This document shows positions 52,690-64,000 of a stretch of DNA of 64,000 nucleotides, piece by piece. Every line of letters begins with the position of its first letter. Within the stretch, counting starts at the first letter, position 1. Both the position numbers and the translations under genes were made by a program. The notes below the pieces were generated by a model. It saw nothing but the letters and a program-made list of their open reading frames with translations, searched no databases and had not been told where the DNA came from. Source of the DNA: Petrolisthes cinctipes (Eukaryota > Arthropoda > Malacostraca > Decapoda > Porcellanidae); contig JAWQEG010001440.1 in the NCBI GenBank assembly GCA_033782935.1, positions 744,001 through 808,000 on the forward strand. Direction: 5' to 3'.

Positions 52690-53900
52690 CTCAGTATTAA
52701 TTACCCTTATATCATAAGGCAATAGGACATCCTGATAGAGGTAGGTACTTAACCCACTCCATACAATATACTATTAACATAAACTAAGAGTAGATGATGA
52801 AACACATATATTGCGCAGTGCGAAACATACAATACAAATCAAGGCCATACATTTGGACCTCTGTTCCATGACGGGAATCCCTAATCCTGGACGAATCATG
52901 GGACCTAGTAGGAATAGATCTACTTTCCTTACCAATTTCGAATCAGGACACAAATAAGTTTTTACCTATGGTTAAAGATTTTCTAGATATTTAATGGCAG
53001 CACCACTACGATAAAAACCGCAAAAGTAAGTGCACATATATTTAAAAACCAAATTCATATGACCATATACATGTCTCGATATTATAAAAGGTATCTGATT
53101 TCTACGATATTAAGCAAACGTTTGTATTACCATAATTCCCAGCATCTAATGGGTTAACAAAACGGCAAAACCGTAACACTACTAGAAGTACTTCGTGGCA
53201 CAGAAACAATGAAAATCCCTCCACATGGGAAGACTGCATTGATATGACGGTCAATAAACACTACAAAATAAATAAATACGGAAATAAAAAGAAAAACTCC
53301 ACATGCAATACTATGGCATATGGATACATCTTTCATATGATATAACAATTGCCACGAAGAAGCCATGACAACATGGACAACTATGCTGAACGACAGTGAG
53401 TTGCATTTCCACAATTTCATCAGGATGAACAAAGCAATTTATCGGCTTGCAAGAAAAATGCCTGATCGCCGACATAACAAAGCAATTTATCGGCTTGCAA
53501 GAAAAATGCGTGATCGCCGACATAACAAAGCAATTTATCGGCTTGCAAGAAAAATGCGTGATCGCCGACATAACAAAGCAATTTATCGGCTTGCAAGAAA
53601 AATGCGTGATCGCTGACATAACAAAGCAATTTATCGGCTTGCAAGAAAAATGTGTGATCGCCGACATAACAAAGCAATTTATCGGCTTGCAAGAAAAATG
53701 CGTGATCGCCGACAGAACAAAACAAATTATAGGCTTGCTAGAAAAAAAAAAAAAAAAGCGTAATCGCCAACATAATGGGTACCCGATCGAACTTCACACA
53801 GTCATGTCTTTAGTACTCATAACCTTATAATAATGAAGAATTTTACCAGGCGGATGATGTTGTTTATGTAAACAGAATAAAGAAATTGGTAAAATGCGCG
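52690..53900 (+). pseudogene. pol: Integrase relic with internal minisatellite
   Basis: The zinc-binding N-terminal domain begins HKAIGHP at 52,713. Further on, in another frame, C-x2-Y (TGC 52,819, TAC 52,828-52,830) stands where C-x2-C is expected. The catalytic core starts WDLVGIDLLSLP (52,899-52,934), keeping the first Asp. Near its end SDFYDIKQTFVLP and ASNGLTKRQN are visible, with Lys (AAA 53,160-53,162) where the DDE glutamate belongs. The first Asp and this site are only about 80 codons apart and I find no SDxGxxF-like motif, so the segment with the second Asp seems deleted or destroyed. After the core, a 16-residue helix-like piece is amplified as a 48-bp minisatellite, then EEFYQADDVVYVNRIKK (from 53,835) matches the start of the C-terminal domain. 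Integrase would insert cDNA; this one is dead. Confidence 0.8.
53428..53745 (+). repeat. 48-bp minisatellite in the integrase C-terminal linker
   Basis: Six clear copies start with AAAGCAATTTATCGGCTTGC at 53,431, 53,479, 53,527, 53,575, 53,623 and 53,671, with a decayed seventh from about 53,719. The period is exactly 48 bp, a multiple of 3, so each copy adds 16 codons without a shift. In the frame from 53,365 the unit reads KAIYRLARKMRDRRHN, a basic, helix-like sequence of the kind found just before the integrase C-terminal domain. Copies are almost identical (CCTGATCGCC in the first, CGTGATCGCC in most, GTGATCGCTG in one, TGTGATCGCC in another). A run of 16 A follows at 53,742-53,757. Long frames in other phases (53,311-53,830, both strands) are by-products of this array. 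Confidence 0.92.
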
Positions 53901-56224
53901 CAAAAACCTAACATCCAAAATAAAACCAATCAATATCTCTGCAACAGCAACAATGTCCTCTTCCTCGTAATATTATCCCTACTATTGATGGTAATAAAAT
54001 AAACACTTACAAACAAAAACTCCGATCGGTTTCCAATGAAAAATAATATTTCTTCTTACAGAAGTGGCCCAGATCAACCTATATAACGGTTTTCATGTCT
54101 ATCCTCGCAGCGGCTACAAGCTCTGACGAAGTGCATAACACAGATAAAAATGCGTCTTAAAATCCGAGAGCTCTCGTTTACAATTTTATCAAACGGTGAA
54201 AAGAAAAGGAAAATAAATAAAATATTAGTGATGAACGATATGATCACTATTTCTTACTCTTTACAGGATATATATGAATTATTACATAATTTTTCTGCCA
54301 TTGAGCAGTGGGTACAAATAAGGTATTTAATGATACACTAGTTTTCTGTGACAGGTATCACACAAATGAATTTACCAATTTAAATGCATTATATTCTATA
54401 GTCTCCTTTCACTATTGGGTGCCCTAGGAATGGATTCAACGGCTCAGGTAATATTGCTCGCTTATTATACAAAGAAAAAAAAAATATAATGGCTTAGAGC
54501 CATCATCACAGCCCAGAGCGTGATTTAGATAATTTTTAAGTGAAATTTCATGAGCACTATTTGGTAATGCTTAGAGATATAGTGGTATACAAGCATTATC
54601 CCATAAATAAAAGGTTGCAGGACAAGCCTTTGCAAATCAAGGTAAGATAGAGTAACAGGTATATACTGTATTAGAGTGCAAATCATTGCACAGTAATTAA
54701 ATACGATTTATATAGTTTACATGAGCAACGAATGAAAAGAACTACATATATGAAATAATCACATCATATTTTTAGGCTTCTATTTATTTCTGTGAGTTTG
54801 CGGAAAAATAATAGCAGGTGAGGAAATTCAAGAGGAATTACAACCACTTATTAAGAGAATATTTACTGCGGGTAAGATAAGATCAACTCACAATATTATT
54901 ACCACTCCAATAGCTACGATATGCAATGGCACAATCAATGATGAAATACCATCTTACTTATTATCTTCATACACCTACTAGGTATATTATTATACAGTCA
55001 TGCGTAGTATTTTAATACAAAATTATATACTCATTATTATTCCCATAAAAGGTAAAATGTTATTCACAAGCTACGCACTTCAACAATCCCTATGAAAATG
55101 GAAGTAATCATTTAATATTCAATTTTCATCCAATAAGTATTATACTTAGTGATGATGTCATCAGTGACACACAACACTTCAAGTGCCATGTTGCATATCT
55201 TCATATATGTTTGTCTTGCATATTTCTTTGCATTTAAGTTGCATTTAAGTCTCCAAAGGATGCAAAATCTCCACTTGCTTAGAATCATAAGTACTACTAA
55301 TCAAACACTATATGCATGTACATTCATATCTATTACTAATCAAACTCTCTTTCATCATCATTTTTTAATTTCCACTATCTATACTTACCTGCTGATACAC
55401 AATTAACATTAATTTGCCCTAATCACCCTACACATGGTATGGTTCAAGGCAACTATAAAAAAGCAGACTCATAGGAAATAAGATTCAAGGGAATCGTTAT
55501 CTTGCCTCATAAACATAAATTGCTTGAAAACATAACACACTCTCTTCCACCTTTCAACATATTTAATTTAATGTCGACTTATTTAACATCTCCTAATTAT
55601 CAGTTGTTTCAGGAAAAATGAAACTATTAAGTTACTCAATGAGACTAGGATTCAAACATCCTTAGTATATCAATTGATACCTCCATATATTGATCATAAT
55701 AACTCTTGGTACCAATGTTTATTATCCCATGTCTTATCTTTCTGGCATGTACTATAATATTTATGTATTGTATACGACAGTCTAAAATACTATTTTTGTA
55801 TTTGTATAAGTAAGCACTATCGACGTATACTGAATGCTCTTGTCTTGAAAAGGATAAGACTGTTATTTCAAAGCCACAACATAGCAACACGGCCCCCTCA
55901 TTAATATGTGAATCTTTAGCATAGGTTAGCTTATATACACACAATGACATGCACCTAGCTAAACACATTAATTTTAAGATAATTTCATTATGTACCAATG
56001 TATTTATATTCATGTATTACCGGTAATGTTAATTTTAAGCATATGGTGTGCCTATGTCTTTGATGTCTATTTTGTGTTAATATTTAAGTATTGATTGTTA
56101 ATTTCCTAGCTCCTCTGTCCTTTTCCTCTGGATGAATCATCCTTGGATATACCAAGTATTGTAAAATTTGTTCCCACAATAAAGTTCTAATCTGGGACAG
56201 ATTGGGGTAGCGGGACTGAGCGAT
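53901..56224 (+). other. 3' part of the retroelement, no recognisable gene
   Basis: About 2.3 kb of AT-rich sequence between the integrase relic and the 3' LTR. The first 200 bp may be the eroded end of pol. Beyond that only short frames exist (63 codons at 54,150, 85 at 55,149, 122 on the minus strand at 55,645-56,013), none similar to anything I know. Such a long 3' region could be a remnant of an envelope-like third frame, but I see no signal peptide, cleavage site or fusion motif to support it. A small direct repeat, TACTAATCAAAC, occurs twice near 55,300 and 55,335. Confidence 0.55.
56193..56224 (+). promoter_or_regulatory. Possible polypurine tract before the 3' LTR
   Basis: The bases next to the 3' LTR are G-rich with several pyrimidines (GGGGTAGCGGGACTGAGCGA). 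Position fits the plus-strand primer, but it is not a clean purine run, so it may be decayed or unusual. Confidence 0.35.
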
Positions 56225-56868
56225 TGTACGGCTCCTAGAGGCAAGGCAGGTAGAAGATAAGATTAGCGAGGGTCAGTAACCAGACTACCTGCCCAGAACC
56301 GGCATTAGATAAATAAACAAGAAGATAAACATTAAGATAACCACGTATCACAGACTATTTGTCAGTATAGGTACCTAGAGATAGGAGCAAGGGTCCTTTC
56401 AGCTACATGAGGCATGACTCAAAACCTCGTGACCATAGTCCCACGTGATTCATCCTACCACATGGCCACAGGTAACCCACAGTAAATCATAACCATCCAA
56501 GTTGGTAATATTGTATCCAGACACAGCTGTCAACTCCAGTAGAGAATGTATTTAAGCAGTGAAGTTTAACTAATAGGTAGGATACTTAACACTGACTCCC
56601 AGGGCTATACACTTGTCTCCACAAAGAGAGACCATACAAATAAGACAAGGCACATCATTATAATTCCCTGTATAGAGATAAGTATATATTAATAAATTAA
56701 GCCTTAAGAAACTTGTGAAGTCAATTGCCTAAGAAAACCTAAGAAAGCACCCCGTCTTCCACGTTACCTAAAACAACAAAAACAACTACTACAACAACGA
56801 CTCCAAGAAATTACACACAAGTAAGTTACCAGTTTCTGCCCAGAGTTCATGCCTTCAGAACTGGTACA
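56225..56868 (+). repeat. 3' long terminal repeat (644 bp)
   Basis: Same length and ends as the 5' LTR (TGTACGG...GGTACA), with three substitutions and no indels. It keeps CACGTG at 56,441-56,446. The satellite resumes at once after TACA. Confidence 0.96.
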
Positions 56869-56872
56869 TACA
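56869..56872 (+). other. Target site duplication, right (TACA)
   Basis: Second copy of the 4-bp duplication, followed by GATTGCTTCTGGG of the interrupted monomer. Confidence 0.93.
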
Positions 56873-56989
56873 GATTGCTTCTGGGACCCAAAAATATCGA
56901 ATTTTCGAGTGTTTTGAACCTGGATTTGGGATATAAACGGGTACAGAAGATGCATACACATATTGACTTTGGGCAGCTAAAATATCGAT

Positions 56990-59900
56990 TTTCTGCATGT
57001 TTTAGGCCTGTATTTTGAAAATACTCTAACACGGAGTAGACACGTACAGATCGCTTCTGGGACCCAAATAAATCGAATTTTCGGGTTTTCTGAGCCTGAA
57101 TTTGAGATATGAACGGGTACAGAAGATGCATGCACATATTGACTTTGGGCATCTAAAATATAGATTTTCAGCATGTTTTGGGCCTGTATTTTGAAAATAC
57201 ATTAACACGGAGTAGGCATGTACAGGTCGCTTCTGGGGCCCAAAAATATCGACTTTTCGAGTGTTTTGAGCCTGAATTTGAGATATAAACGGGTACAGAA
57301 GATGCATGCACATATCGACTTTGGGCACCTAAAATATCGATTTTGAGTATGTTTTTTTGGGCCTGTATTTTGAAAATACTCTAACACGGAGTATGCATGT
57401 ACAGATCGCTTCTGGGACACAAAAATATCGATTTTTTGGGTGTTTTGAGCCTGAATTTGAGATATAAACGGGTACAAAAGATGCATGCACATATCGACTT
57501 TTCACACCTAAAATATCGATTTATAGCATGTTTTAAGCCTGTATTTTAAAAACATTCTAGCACTGAGTAGGCATGTGCAGATCGCTTAAGGGACCCAAAA
57601 ATATGAAATTTTCGGAGTTTTGAGCCTTAATTTGAGATATGAACAGGTACAGAAGATGCATGCACATATCGACTTCGGGCACCCAAAATATCGATTTTTA
57701 GTATGTTTTGCGCGTATAATTTGAAAATATTCTAGCACTGAGTAGGCAAGTACAGATCGCTTCTGGGACCCAAAAATATCGAATTTTCGGGTGTTTTGAG
57801 CCAGAAATTGGGATATAACAGGGTACAGAGGATGCATGCACATATCGACTTTTTGCACCTAAAATATCGATTTTCAGCATGTTTTGGGTCAGTATCTTGA
57901 AAAAATTCTAGCAAGGAGTAGGCATGTACAGATCGCTTCTGGGACCCAAAAATATCGAATTTTCGGGTGTTTTGAGCCTGAATTTGAGATATAAACGGGT
58001 ACAGAAGATGCATGCACATTTCGACTTTTTGCACCTAAAATATCGATTTTGAGCATGTTTTGGGTCTGTATCTTGAAAACATTCTAACAAGAAGTAGGCA
58101 TGTACAGATTGCTTCTGAGACCCAAAAATATCGAATTTTCGAGTGTTTTGAACCTGAATTTGGGATATAGACGGGTACAGAAGATGCATACACATATTGA
58201 CTTTGGGCAGCTAAAATATCGATTTTCAGCATGTTTTAGGCCTGTATTTTGAAAATACTCTAACACTGAGTTGACACGTACAGATCGCTTCTGGAACCCA
58301 AATAAATCGAATTTTAGGATGTTCTGAGCCTGAATTTGAGATATGAACGGATACAGAAGATGCATGCACATATTGACTTTGGGCACCTAAGTTATCGATT
58401 TTGAGCATGTTTTAGGCCTGTATTTTAAAAATACTATAGCACGGTGTAGACATGTACAGATCGCTTCTGGGACACAAAAATATCGATTTTTTGGGTGTTT
58501 TGAGCCTGAATTTGAGATATAAACGGGTACAGAAGATGCATGCACATATCGACTTTGGCACCCAAAATATCGATTTTTAGTATGTTTTGGGCGTATAATT
58601 TGAAAATATTCTAGCATTGAGTAGGCATGTACAGATCGCTTCTGGGACCCAAAAAGATCGAATTTTCGGGTGTTTTGAGCCAGAAATTGGGATATAACCG
58701 GGTACAGAGGATGCATGCACATATCGACTTTTTGCACCTAAAATTTCGATTTTAAGCATGTTTTGGGTCTGTATCTTGAAAACGATCTAGGAAGGAGTAG
58801 GCATGTACAGGTCGCTTCTGGAACCCAAAAATACCGAATTTTCTGGTGTTTTAAACCTGAATTTGGGATATAGACGGGTACAGAAGATGCATACACATAT
58901 TGACTTTGGGCACCTAAAATATAGATTTTCGGGATGTTTTGGGCCTGTATTTTGAAAAATACATTAACACGGAGTAGGCATCTACAGATCGCTTCTGGGA
59001 CACAAAAATATCGACTTATGACTTTTCGGGTGTTTTGAGCCTGAATTTAAGATATAAACGGGTACAGAAGATGCATGCACATATCGACTTTTCACACCTA
59101 AAATATCGATTTATAGCATATTTTAAGCCTGAATTTTTAAAACATTCTAGCACTGAGTAGGCATGTGCAGATCGCTTAAGGGACCCAAAAATATCGAATT
59201 TTCGGAGTTTTAAGCCAGAAATTGGGATATAACCGGGTACAGAGAGATGCATGCACATATTGACTTTGGGCAGCTAAAATATCGATTTACAGCATGTTTT
59301 AGGCCTGTATTTTAAAAATACTCTAACACGGAGTATGCATGTACAGATGGCTTTTGGGACCCAAAAATATCGAATATTCGGGTGTTTTGAGTCTGAATTT
59401 GAGATATAAACGGGTACAGAAGATGCATGCACATATCGACTTTGGGCACCCAAAATATCGATTTTGAGCATGTTTTGAGACTGTATTTTTAAAATACTCT
59501 AACACGGAGTAGACACGTACAGATCGGTTCTGGGACCCAAATAAATCGAATTTTCGGTTGTTCTGAGCCTGAATTTGAGATATGAACAGGTACAGAAGAT
59601 GCATGCACATATCGACTTCGGGCACCTAAAATATCGATTTTGAGCATGTTTTGGGCCTGTATTTTGAAAATACTCAAACACAGTGTAGACATGTACAGAT
59701 CGTTTCTGGGACACAAAAATATCGATTTTTTGGGTGTTTTCAGACTGAATTTGAGATATAAACGGGTACAGAAGATGCATGCACATATCGACTTTGGGAC
59801 CCAAAATATCGATTTTTAGTATGTTTTGGGCGTATAATTTGAAAATATTCTAGCACTGAGTAGGCATGTACAGATCGCTTCTGGGACCCAAAAACATCGA

Positions 59901-62900
59901 ATTTTCGGGTGTTTTGAGCCCGAAATTGGGTACAGAGGATGCATGCACATATCGACTTTTTGCACCTAAAATATCGATTTTGAGCATGTTTTGGGTCTGG
60001 ATCTTGAAAAAATTCTAGCAAAGAGTAGGCATGTACAGATCGCTTCGGGGACCCAAAAATATCGAATTTTCGGGTGTTTTGAGCCTGAATTTGAGATATA
60101 AACGGGTACAGAAGATGCATGCACATTTCGACTTTTTGCACCTAAAATATCGATTTTGAGCATGTTTTGGGTCTGTATCTTGAAAACATTCTAGCAAGAA
60201 GTAGGCATGTACAGATTGCTTCCGGGACCCAAAAATATCGAATTTTCGAGTGTTTTGAACCTGAATTTGAGATATAAACGGGTACAGAAGATACATGCAC
60301 ATATCGACTTTGGGCACCCAAAATATCGATTTTGAGCATGTTTTGGGCCAGAATTTTTAAAATACTCTAACACTGAGTAGACACGTACAGATCGCTCCTA
60401 GGACCCAAATAAATCGAATTTTCGGGGGTTCTGAGCCTGAATTTGAGATATGAAAGGGTGCAGAAGATGCATGCACATATCGACTTTGGGCACCTAAAAT
60501 ATCGATTTTGAGCATGTTTTGGGTATGTATTTTGAAAATACTATAACACAGTGTAGACATGTACAGATCGATTCTGGGACACAAAAATATCGAATTTTCG
60601 GATTTTTGAGCCTGAATTTCAGATATAAACGAGTACAGAAGATGAATGCACATATCGACTTTTTGCACCTAAAATATCGATTTTGAGCATGTTTTGGGTC
60701 TGTATCTTGAAAACATTCTAGCAAGAAGTAGGCATGTACAGATTGCTTCTGGGACCCAAAAATATCGAATTTTTGAGTGTTTTTAATCTGAATTTGGGAT
60801 ATAGACGTGTACAGAAGATGCATACACATATTGACTTTGAGCAGTTAAAAATATCGATTTTCAGCATGTTTTAGGCCTGTATTTTGAAAATACTCTAACA
60901 CGGTGTATGCATGTACAGATGGCTTTTGGGACCCAAAAATATCGAATATTCGGGTGTTTTGAGTCTGAATTTGAGATATAAACGGGTACAGAAGATGCAT
61001 GTACATATCGACTTTGGGCACCCAAAATATCGATTTTGAGCATGTTTTGGGCCTGTATTCTTAAAACACTCTAACACGGAGTATGCATGTACAGATCGCT
61101 TCTGGGACACAAAAATATCGATTTTTTGGGTGTTTTGAGCCTGAATTTGAGATATAAACGGATACATAAGATGCATGCACATATCGACTTTTCACACCTA
61201 AAATATCATTTTTGAGCATGTTTTAAGCCTGTATTTTAAAAACATTCTAGCACTGAGTAGGCATGTGCAGATCGCTTAAGGGACCTAAGAATATCGAATT
61301 TATGGAGTTTTGAGCCTGAATTTGAGATATAAACGGGTACAGAAGATGCATGCACATATCGACTTTTTGCACTTAAAATATCGATTTTGAGCATGTTTTA
61401 GGCCTGAATTTTGAAAATACTCTAACACGGAGTAGACACGTACAGATCGCTTCTGGGACCCAAATAAATCGAATTTTCGGGTTTTCTGAGCCTGAATTTG
61501 AGATATGAACGGGTACAGAAGATGCATGCACATATTGACTTTGGGCATCTAAAATATAGATTTTCAGCATGTTTTGGGCCTGTATTTTGAAAATACATTA
61601 ACACGGAGTAGGCATGTACAGGTCGCTTCTGGGACCCAAAAATATCGACTTTTTGGGTGTTTTGAGCCTGAATTTGAGATATAAACGGGTACAGAAGATG
61701 CATGCACATATCGACTTTGGGCACCTAAAATATCGATTTTGAGTATGTTTTTTTGGGCCTGTATTTTGAAAATACTCTAACACGGAGTATGCATGTACAG
61801 ATCGCTTCTGGGACACAAAAATATCGATTTTTTGGGTGTTTTGAGCCTGAATTTGAGATATAAACGGGTACAGAAGATGCATGCACATATCGACTTTTCA
61901 CACCTAAAATATCGATTTATAGCATGTTTTAAGCCTGTATTTTAAAAACATTCTAGCACTGAGTAGGCATGTGCAGATCGCTTAAGGGTCCCAAAAATAT
62001 CGAATTTTCGGAGTTTTGAGCCTTAATTTGAGATATGAACAGGTACAGAAGATGCATGCACATATCGACTTCGGGCACCTAAAATATCGATTTTTAGTAT
62101 GTTTTGGGCCTGTATTTTGAAAATACTCAAACACGGTGTAGACATGTACAGATCGCTTCTAGGACACAAAAATATCGATTTTTTGGGTGTTTTCAGCCTA
62201 AATTTGAGATATAAACGGGTGCAGAAGATGCATGCACATATCGACTTTGGCACCCAAAATATCGATTTTTAGTATGTTTTGCGCGTATAATTTGAAAATA
62301 TTCTAGCACTGAGTAGGCATGTACAGATCGCTTCTGGGACCCAAAAATATCGAATTTTCGGGTGTTTTGAGCCAGAAATTGGGATATAACAGGGTACAGA
62401 GGATGCATGCACATATCGACTTTTTGCACCTAAAATATCGATTTTCTGCATGTTTTGGGTCAGTATCTTGAAAAAATTCTAGCAAGGAGTAGGCATGTAC
62501 AGATCGCTTCTGGGACCCAAAATTGTCGAATTTTCGGGTGTTTTGAACCTGAATTTGGGATATAGACGGATACCGAAGAAGCATGCACATATCGACTTTT
62601 TGCACCTAAAATATCTATCGATTTTGAGCATGTTTTGGGTCTGGATCTTGAAAAAATTCTAGCAAAGAGTAGGCATGTACAGATCGCTTCGGGGACCCAA
62701 AAATATCGAATTTTCGGGTGTTTTGAGCCTGAATTTGAGATATAAACGGGTACAGAAGATGCATGCACATTTCGACTTTTTGCACCTAAAATATCGATTT
62801 TGAGCATGTTTTGGGTCTGTATCTTGAAAACATTCTAGCAAGAAGTAGGCATGTACAGATTGCTTCCGGGACCCAAAAATATCGAATTTTCGAGTGTTTT

Positions 62901-63560
62901 GAACCTGAATTTGAGATATAGACGGGTACAGAAGATGCATACACATATTGTCTTTGGGCAGCTAAAATATCGATTTTCTGCATGTTTTAGGCCTGTATTT
63001 TGAAAATACTCTAACACGGAGTATGCATGTACACATTGCTTTTGGGACCCAAAAATATCGAATATTCGGGTGTTTTCAGTCTGAATTTGAGATATAAACG
63101 GGTACAGAAGATACATGCACATATCGACTTTGGGCACCCAAAATATCGATTTTGAGCATGTTTTGGGCCAGAATTTTTAAAATACTCTAACACTGAGTAG
63201 ACACGTACAGATCGCTCCTAGGACCGAAATAAATAGAATTTTTGGTTGTTCTGAGCCTGAATTTGAGATATGAAAGGGTGCAGAAGATGCATGCACATAT
63301 CGACTTTGGGCACCTAAAATATCGATTTTGAGCATGTTTTGGGTATGTATTTTGAAAATACTATAACACAGTGTAGACATGTACAGATCGATTCTGGGAC
63401 ACAAAAATATCGAATTTTCGTAGTTTTGAGCCTGAATTTGAGATATAAACGAGTACAGAAGATGAATGCACATATCGACTTTTTGCACCTAAAATATCGA
63501 TTTTGAGCATGTTTTGGGTCAGTATCTTGAAAACATTCTAGCAAGAAGTAGGCATGTACA
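56990..63560 (+). repeat. 25-monomer and 15/16-monomer duplications in the right block
   Basis: About 57,000-57,690 matches about 61,396-62,086 at 4,396 bp (25 monomers minus 4 bp). From about 57,700 the match continues at 4,571 bp, so one monomer was gained or lost. About 59,960-60,130 matches about 62,604-62,774 at 2,644 bp, and about 60,180-60,740 matches about 63,000-63,560 at 2,820 bp, again differing by one 176-bp unit. Confidence 0.75.
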
Positions 63561-64000
63561 GATTGCTTCTGGGACCCAAAAATATCGAATTTTTGAGTGT
63601 TTTGAATCTGAATTTGAGATATAGACGTGTACAGAAGATGCATACACATATTGACTTTGGGCAGCTAAAATATCGATTTTCAGCATGTTTTAGGCCTGTA
63701 TTTTGAAAATACTCTAACACGGAGTATGCATGTACAGATGGCTTTTGGGACCCAAAAATATCGAATATTCGGGTGTTTTGAGTCTGAATTTGAGATATAA
63801 ACGGGTACAGAAGATGCATGCACATATCGACTTTTTGCACCTAAAATATCGATTTTGAGCATGTTTTGGGCCTGTATTTTGAAAATACTCTAACACGGAG
63901 TAGGCATGTACAGATCGCTTCGGGGACCCAAAAATATCGAATTTTCGGGTGTTTTGAGCCTGAATTTGAGATATAAACGGGTACAGAAGATGCATGCACA

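Larger units (their letters stand above)
47960..56868 (+). mobile_element. Ty3/gypsy-type LTR retrotransposon, degenerate interior
   Basis: This 8,909-bp element has two 644-bp LTRs around a 7,621-bp interior. It lies in plus orientation: primer-binding site after the left LTR, then gag, protease, reverse transcriptase, RNase H and integrase. That order (integrase after RNase H) is the Ty3/gypsy order rather than Ty1/copia. It sits precisely in one satellite monomer with a TACA target duplication, and the flanking monomers continue in register and belong to a common subtype. The LTRs differ at 3 of 644 positions, so the insertion is young, yet every pol domain has stops or frameshifts and several catalytic residues are changed. 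It cannot encode its own mobility. It is probably a non-autonomous copy moved by a related active element. The family within Ty3/gypsy was not identified. Confidence 0.95.
56869..64000 (+). repeat. 176-bp satellite array, right block
   Basis: About 40 monomers in the same orientation and register as the left block, continuing past the window end. The monomer beside the element (GATTGCTTCTGGG, then TTCGAGTGTTTTGAACC) is closest to those near 44,965, so both flanks belong to one continuous array. Small oddities include a T-run expansion (GTATGTTTTTTTGGG) at 57,348 and 61,744, a 4-bp TATC insertion near 62,612, and a loss of about 9 bp near 59,925. Confidence 0.97.

Noticed and set aside
53311..53830. 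Frames of 83-127 codons on both strands in the 48-bp repeat
   Set aside because: They are different-phase readings of the same minisatellite; only the phase matching the integrase linker has a domain context.
54100..55200. Envelope-like third gene of an errantivirus-type element
   Set aside because: Length of the region would allow it, but no signal peptide, cleavage site, fusion peptide or membrane segment could be supported in any frame.
55645..56013. 122-codon minus-strand frame in the 3' part of the retroelement
   Set aside because: No recognisable domain, antisense to the element, in AT-rich sequence where such a frame can occur by chance.
56869..64000. Open frames in the right satellite block
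   Set aside because: Same repeat translations as in the left block.
1..64000. CRISPR-like array
   Set aside because: Direct repeats here are contiguous 176-bp monomers without unique spacers, in a eukaryotic context.

Overview
The window is eukaryotic heterochromatin, not a gene region. Almost all of it is one tandem satellite array, head-to-tail and always in the same orientation. The monomer is about 176 bp and AT-rich. The array fills 1-47,959 and 56,869-64,000 and runs off both ends. It is split by a single LTR retrotransposon of the Ty3/gypsy type at 47,960-56,868. The host is probably an invertebrate animal: the primer-binding site fits the 3' end of an animal tRNA-Leu, and gag and pol have metazoan Ty3/gypsy motifs. 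The species cannot be named from the sequence.

Satellite. I estimate about 270 monomers left of the element and about 40 right of it. The 176-bp monomer is itself a diverged dimer: its two 88-bp halves align without a gap at about 64-67 percent identity. Several monomer subtypes can be told apart, and they are arranged in many higher-order repeats (HORs) of 3, 5, 6, 7, 8, 9, 13, 18, 19 and 25 monomers. Some duplications are almost identical (528 bp near 12 kb, 3,197 bp at 18.6-25.0 kb, 2,287 bp at 32.3-36.9 kb), so the array is still being rearranged. Subtypes are zoned. A recognisable subtype set is shared by roughly 1-18.4 kb and 39.4-64 kb, while 18.5-39.4 kb is built from other variants. 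The many 60-211 codon open frames, mostly on the minus strand, come from stop-poor repeats and I do not call them genes.

Retrotransposon. It is 8,909 bp with two 644-bp LTRs (TGTA...TACA ends), a 4-bp target duplication TACA, a 14-nt tRNA-Leu-like primer-binding site, a gag-like frame, then relics of protease, reverse transcriptase, RNase H and integrase in that order. About 2.1 kb with no recognisable coding follows, up to the 3' LTR. The LTRs differ at only 3 positions, so the insertion is recent. The interior is nevertheless broken by stops and frameshifts, and several catalytic or metal-binding residues are replaced. The likeliest reading is that an already dead copy was mobilised in trans by a functional relative. 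A 48-bp minisatellite lies in the integrase C-terminal part. No host protein gene, tRNA, rRNA or CRISPR array was found.
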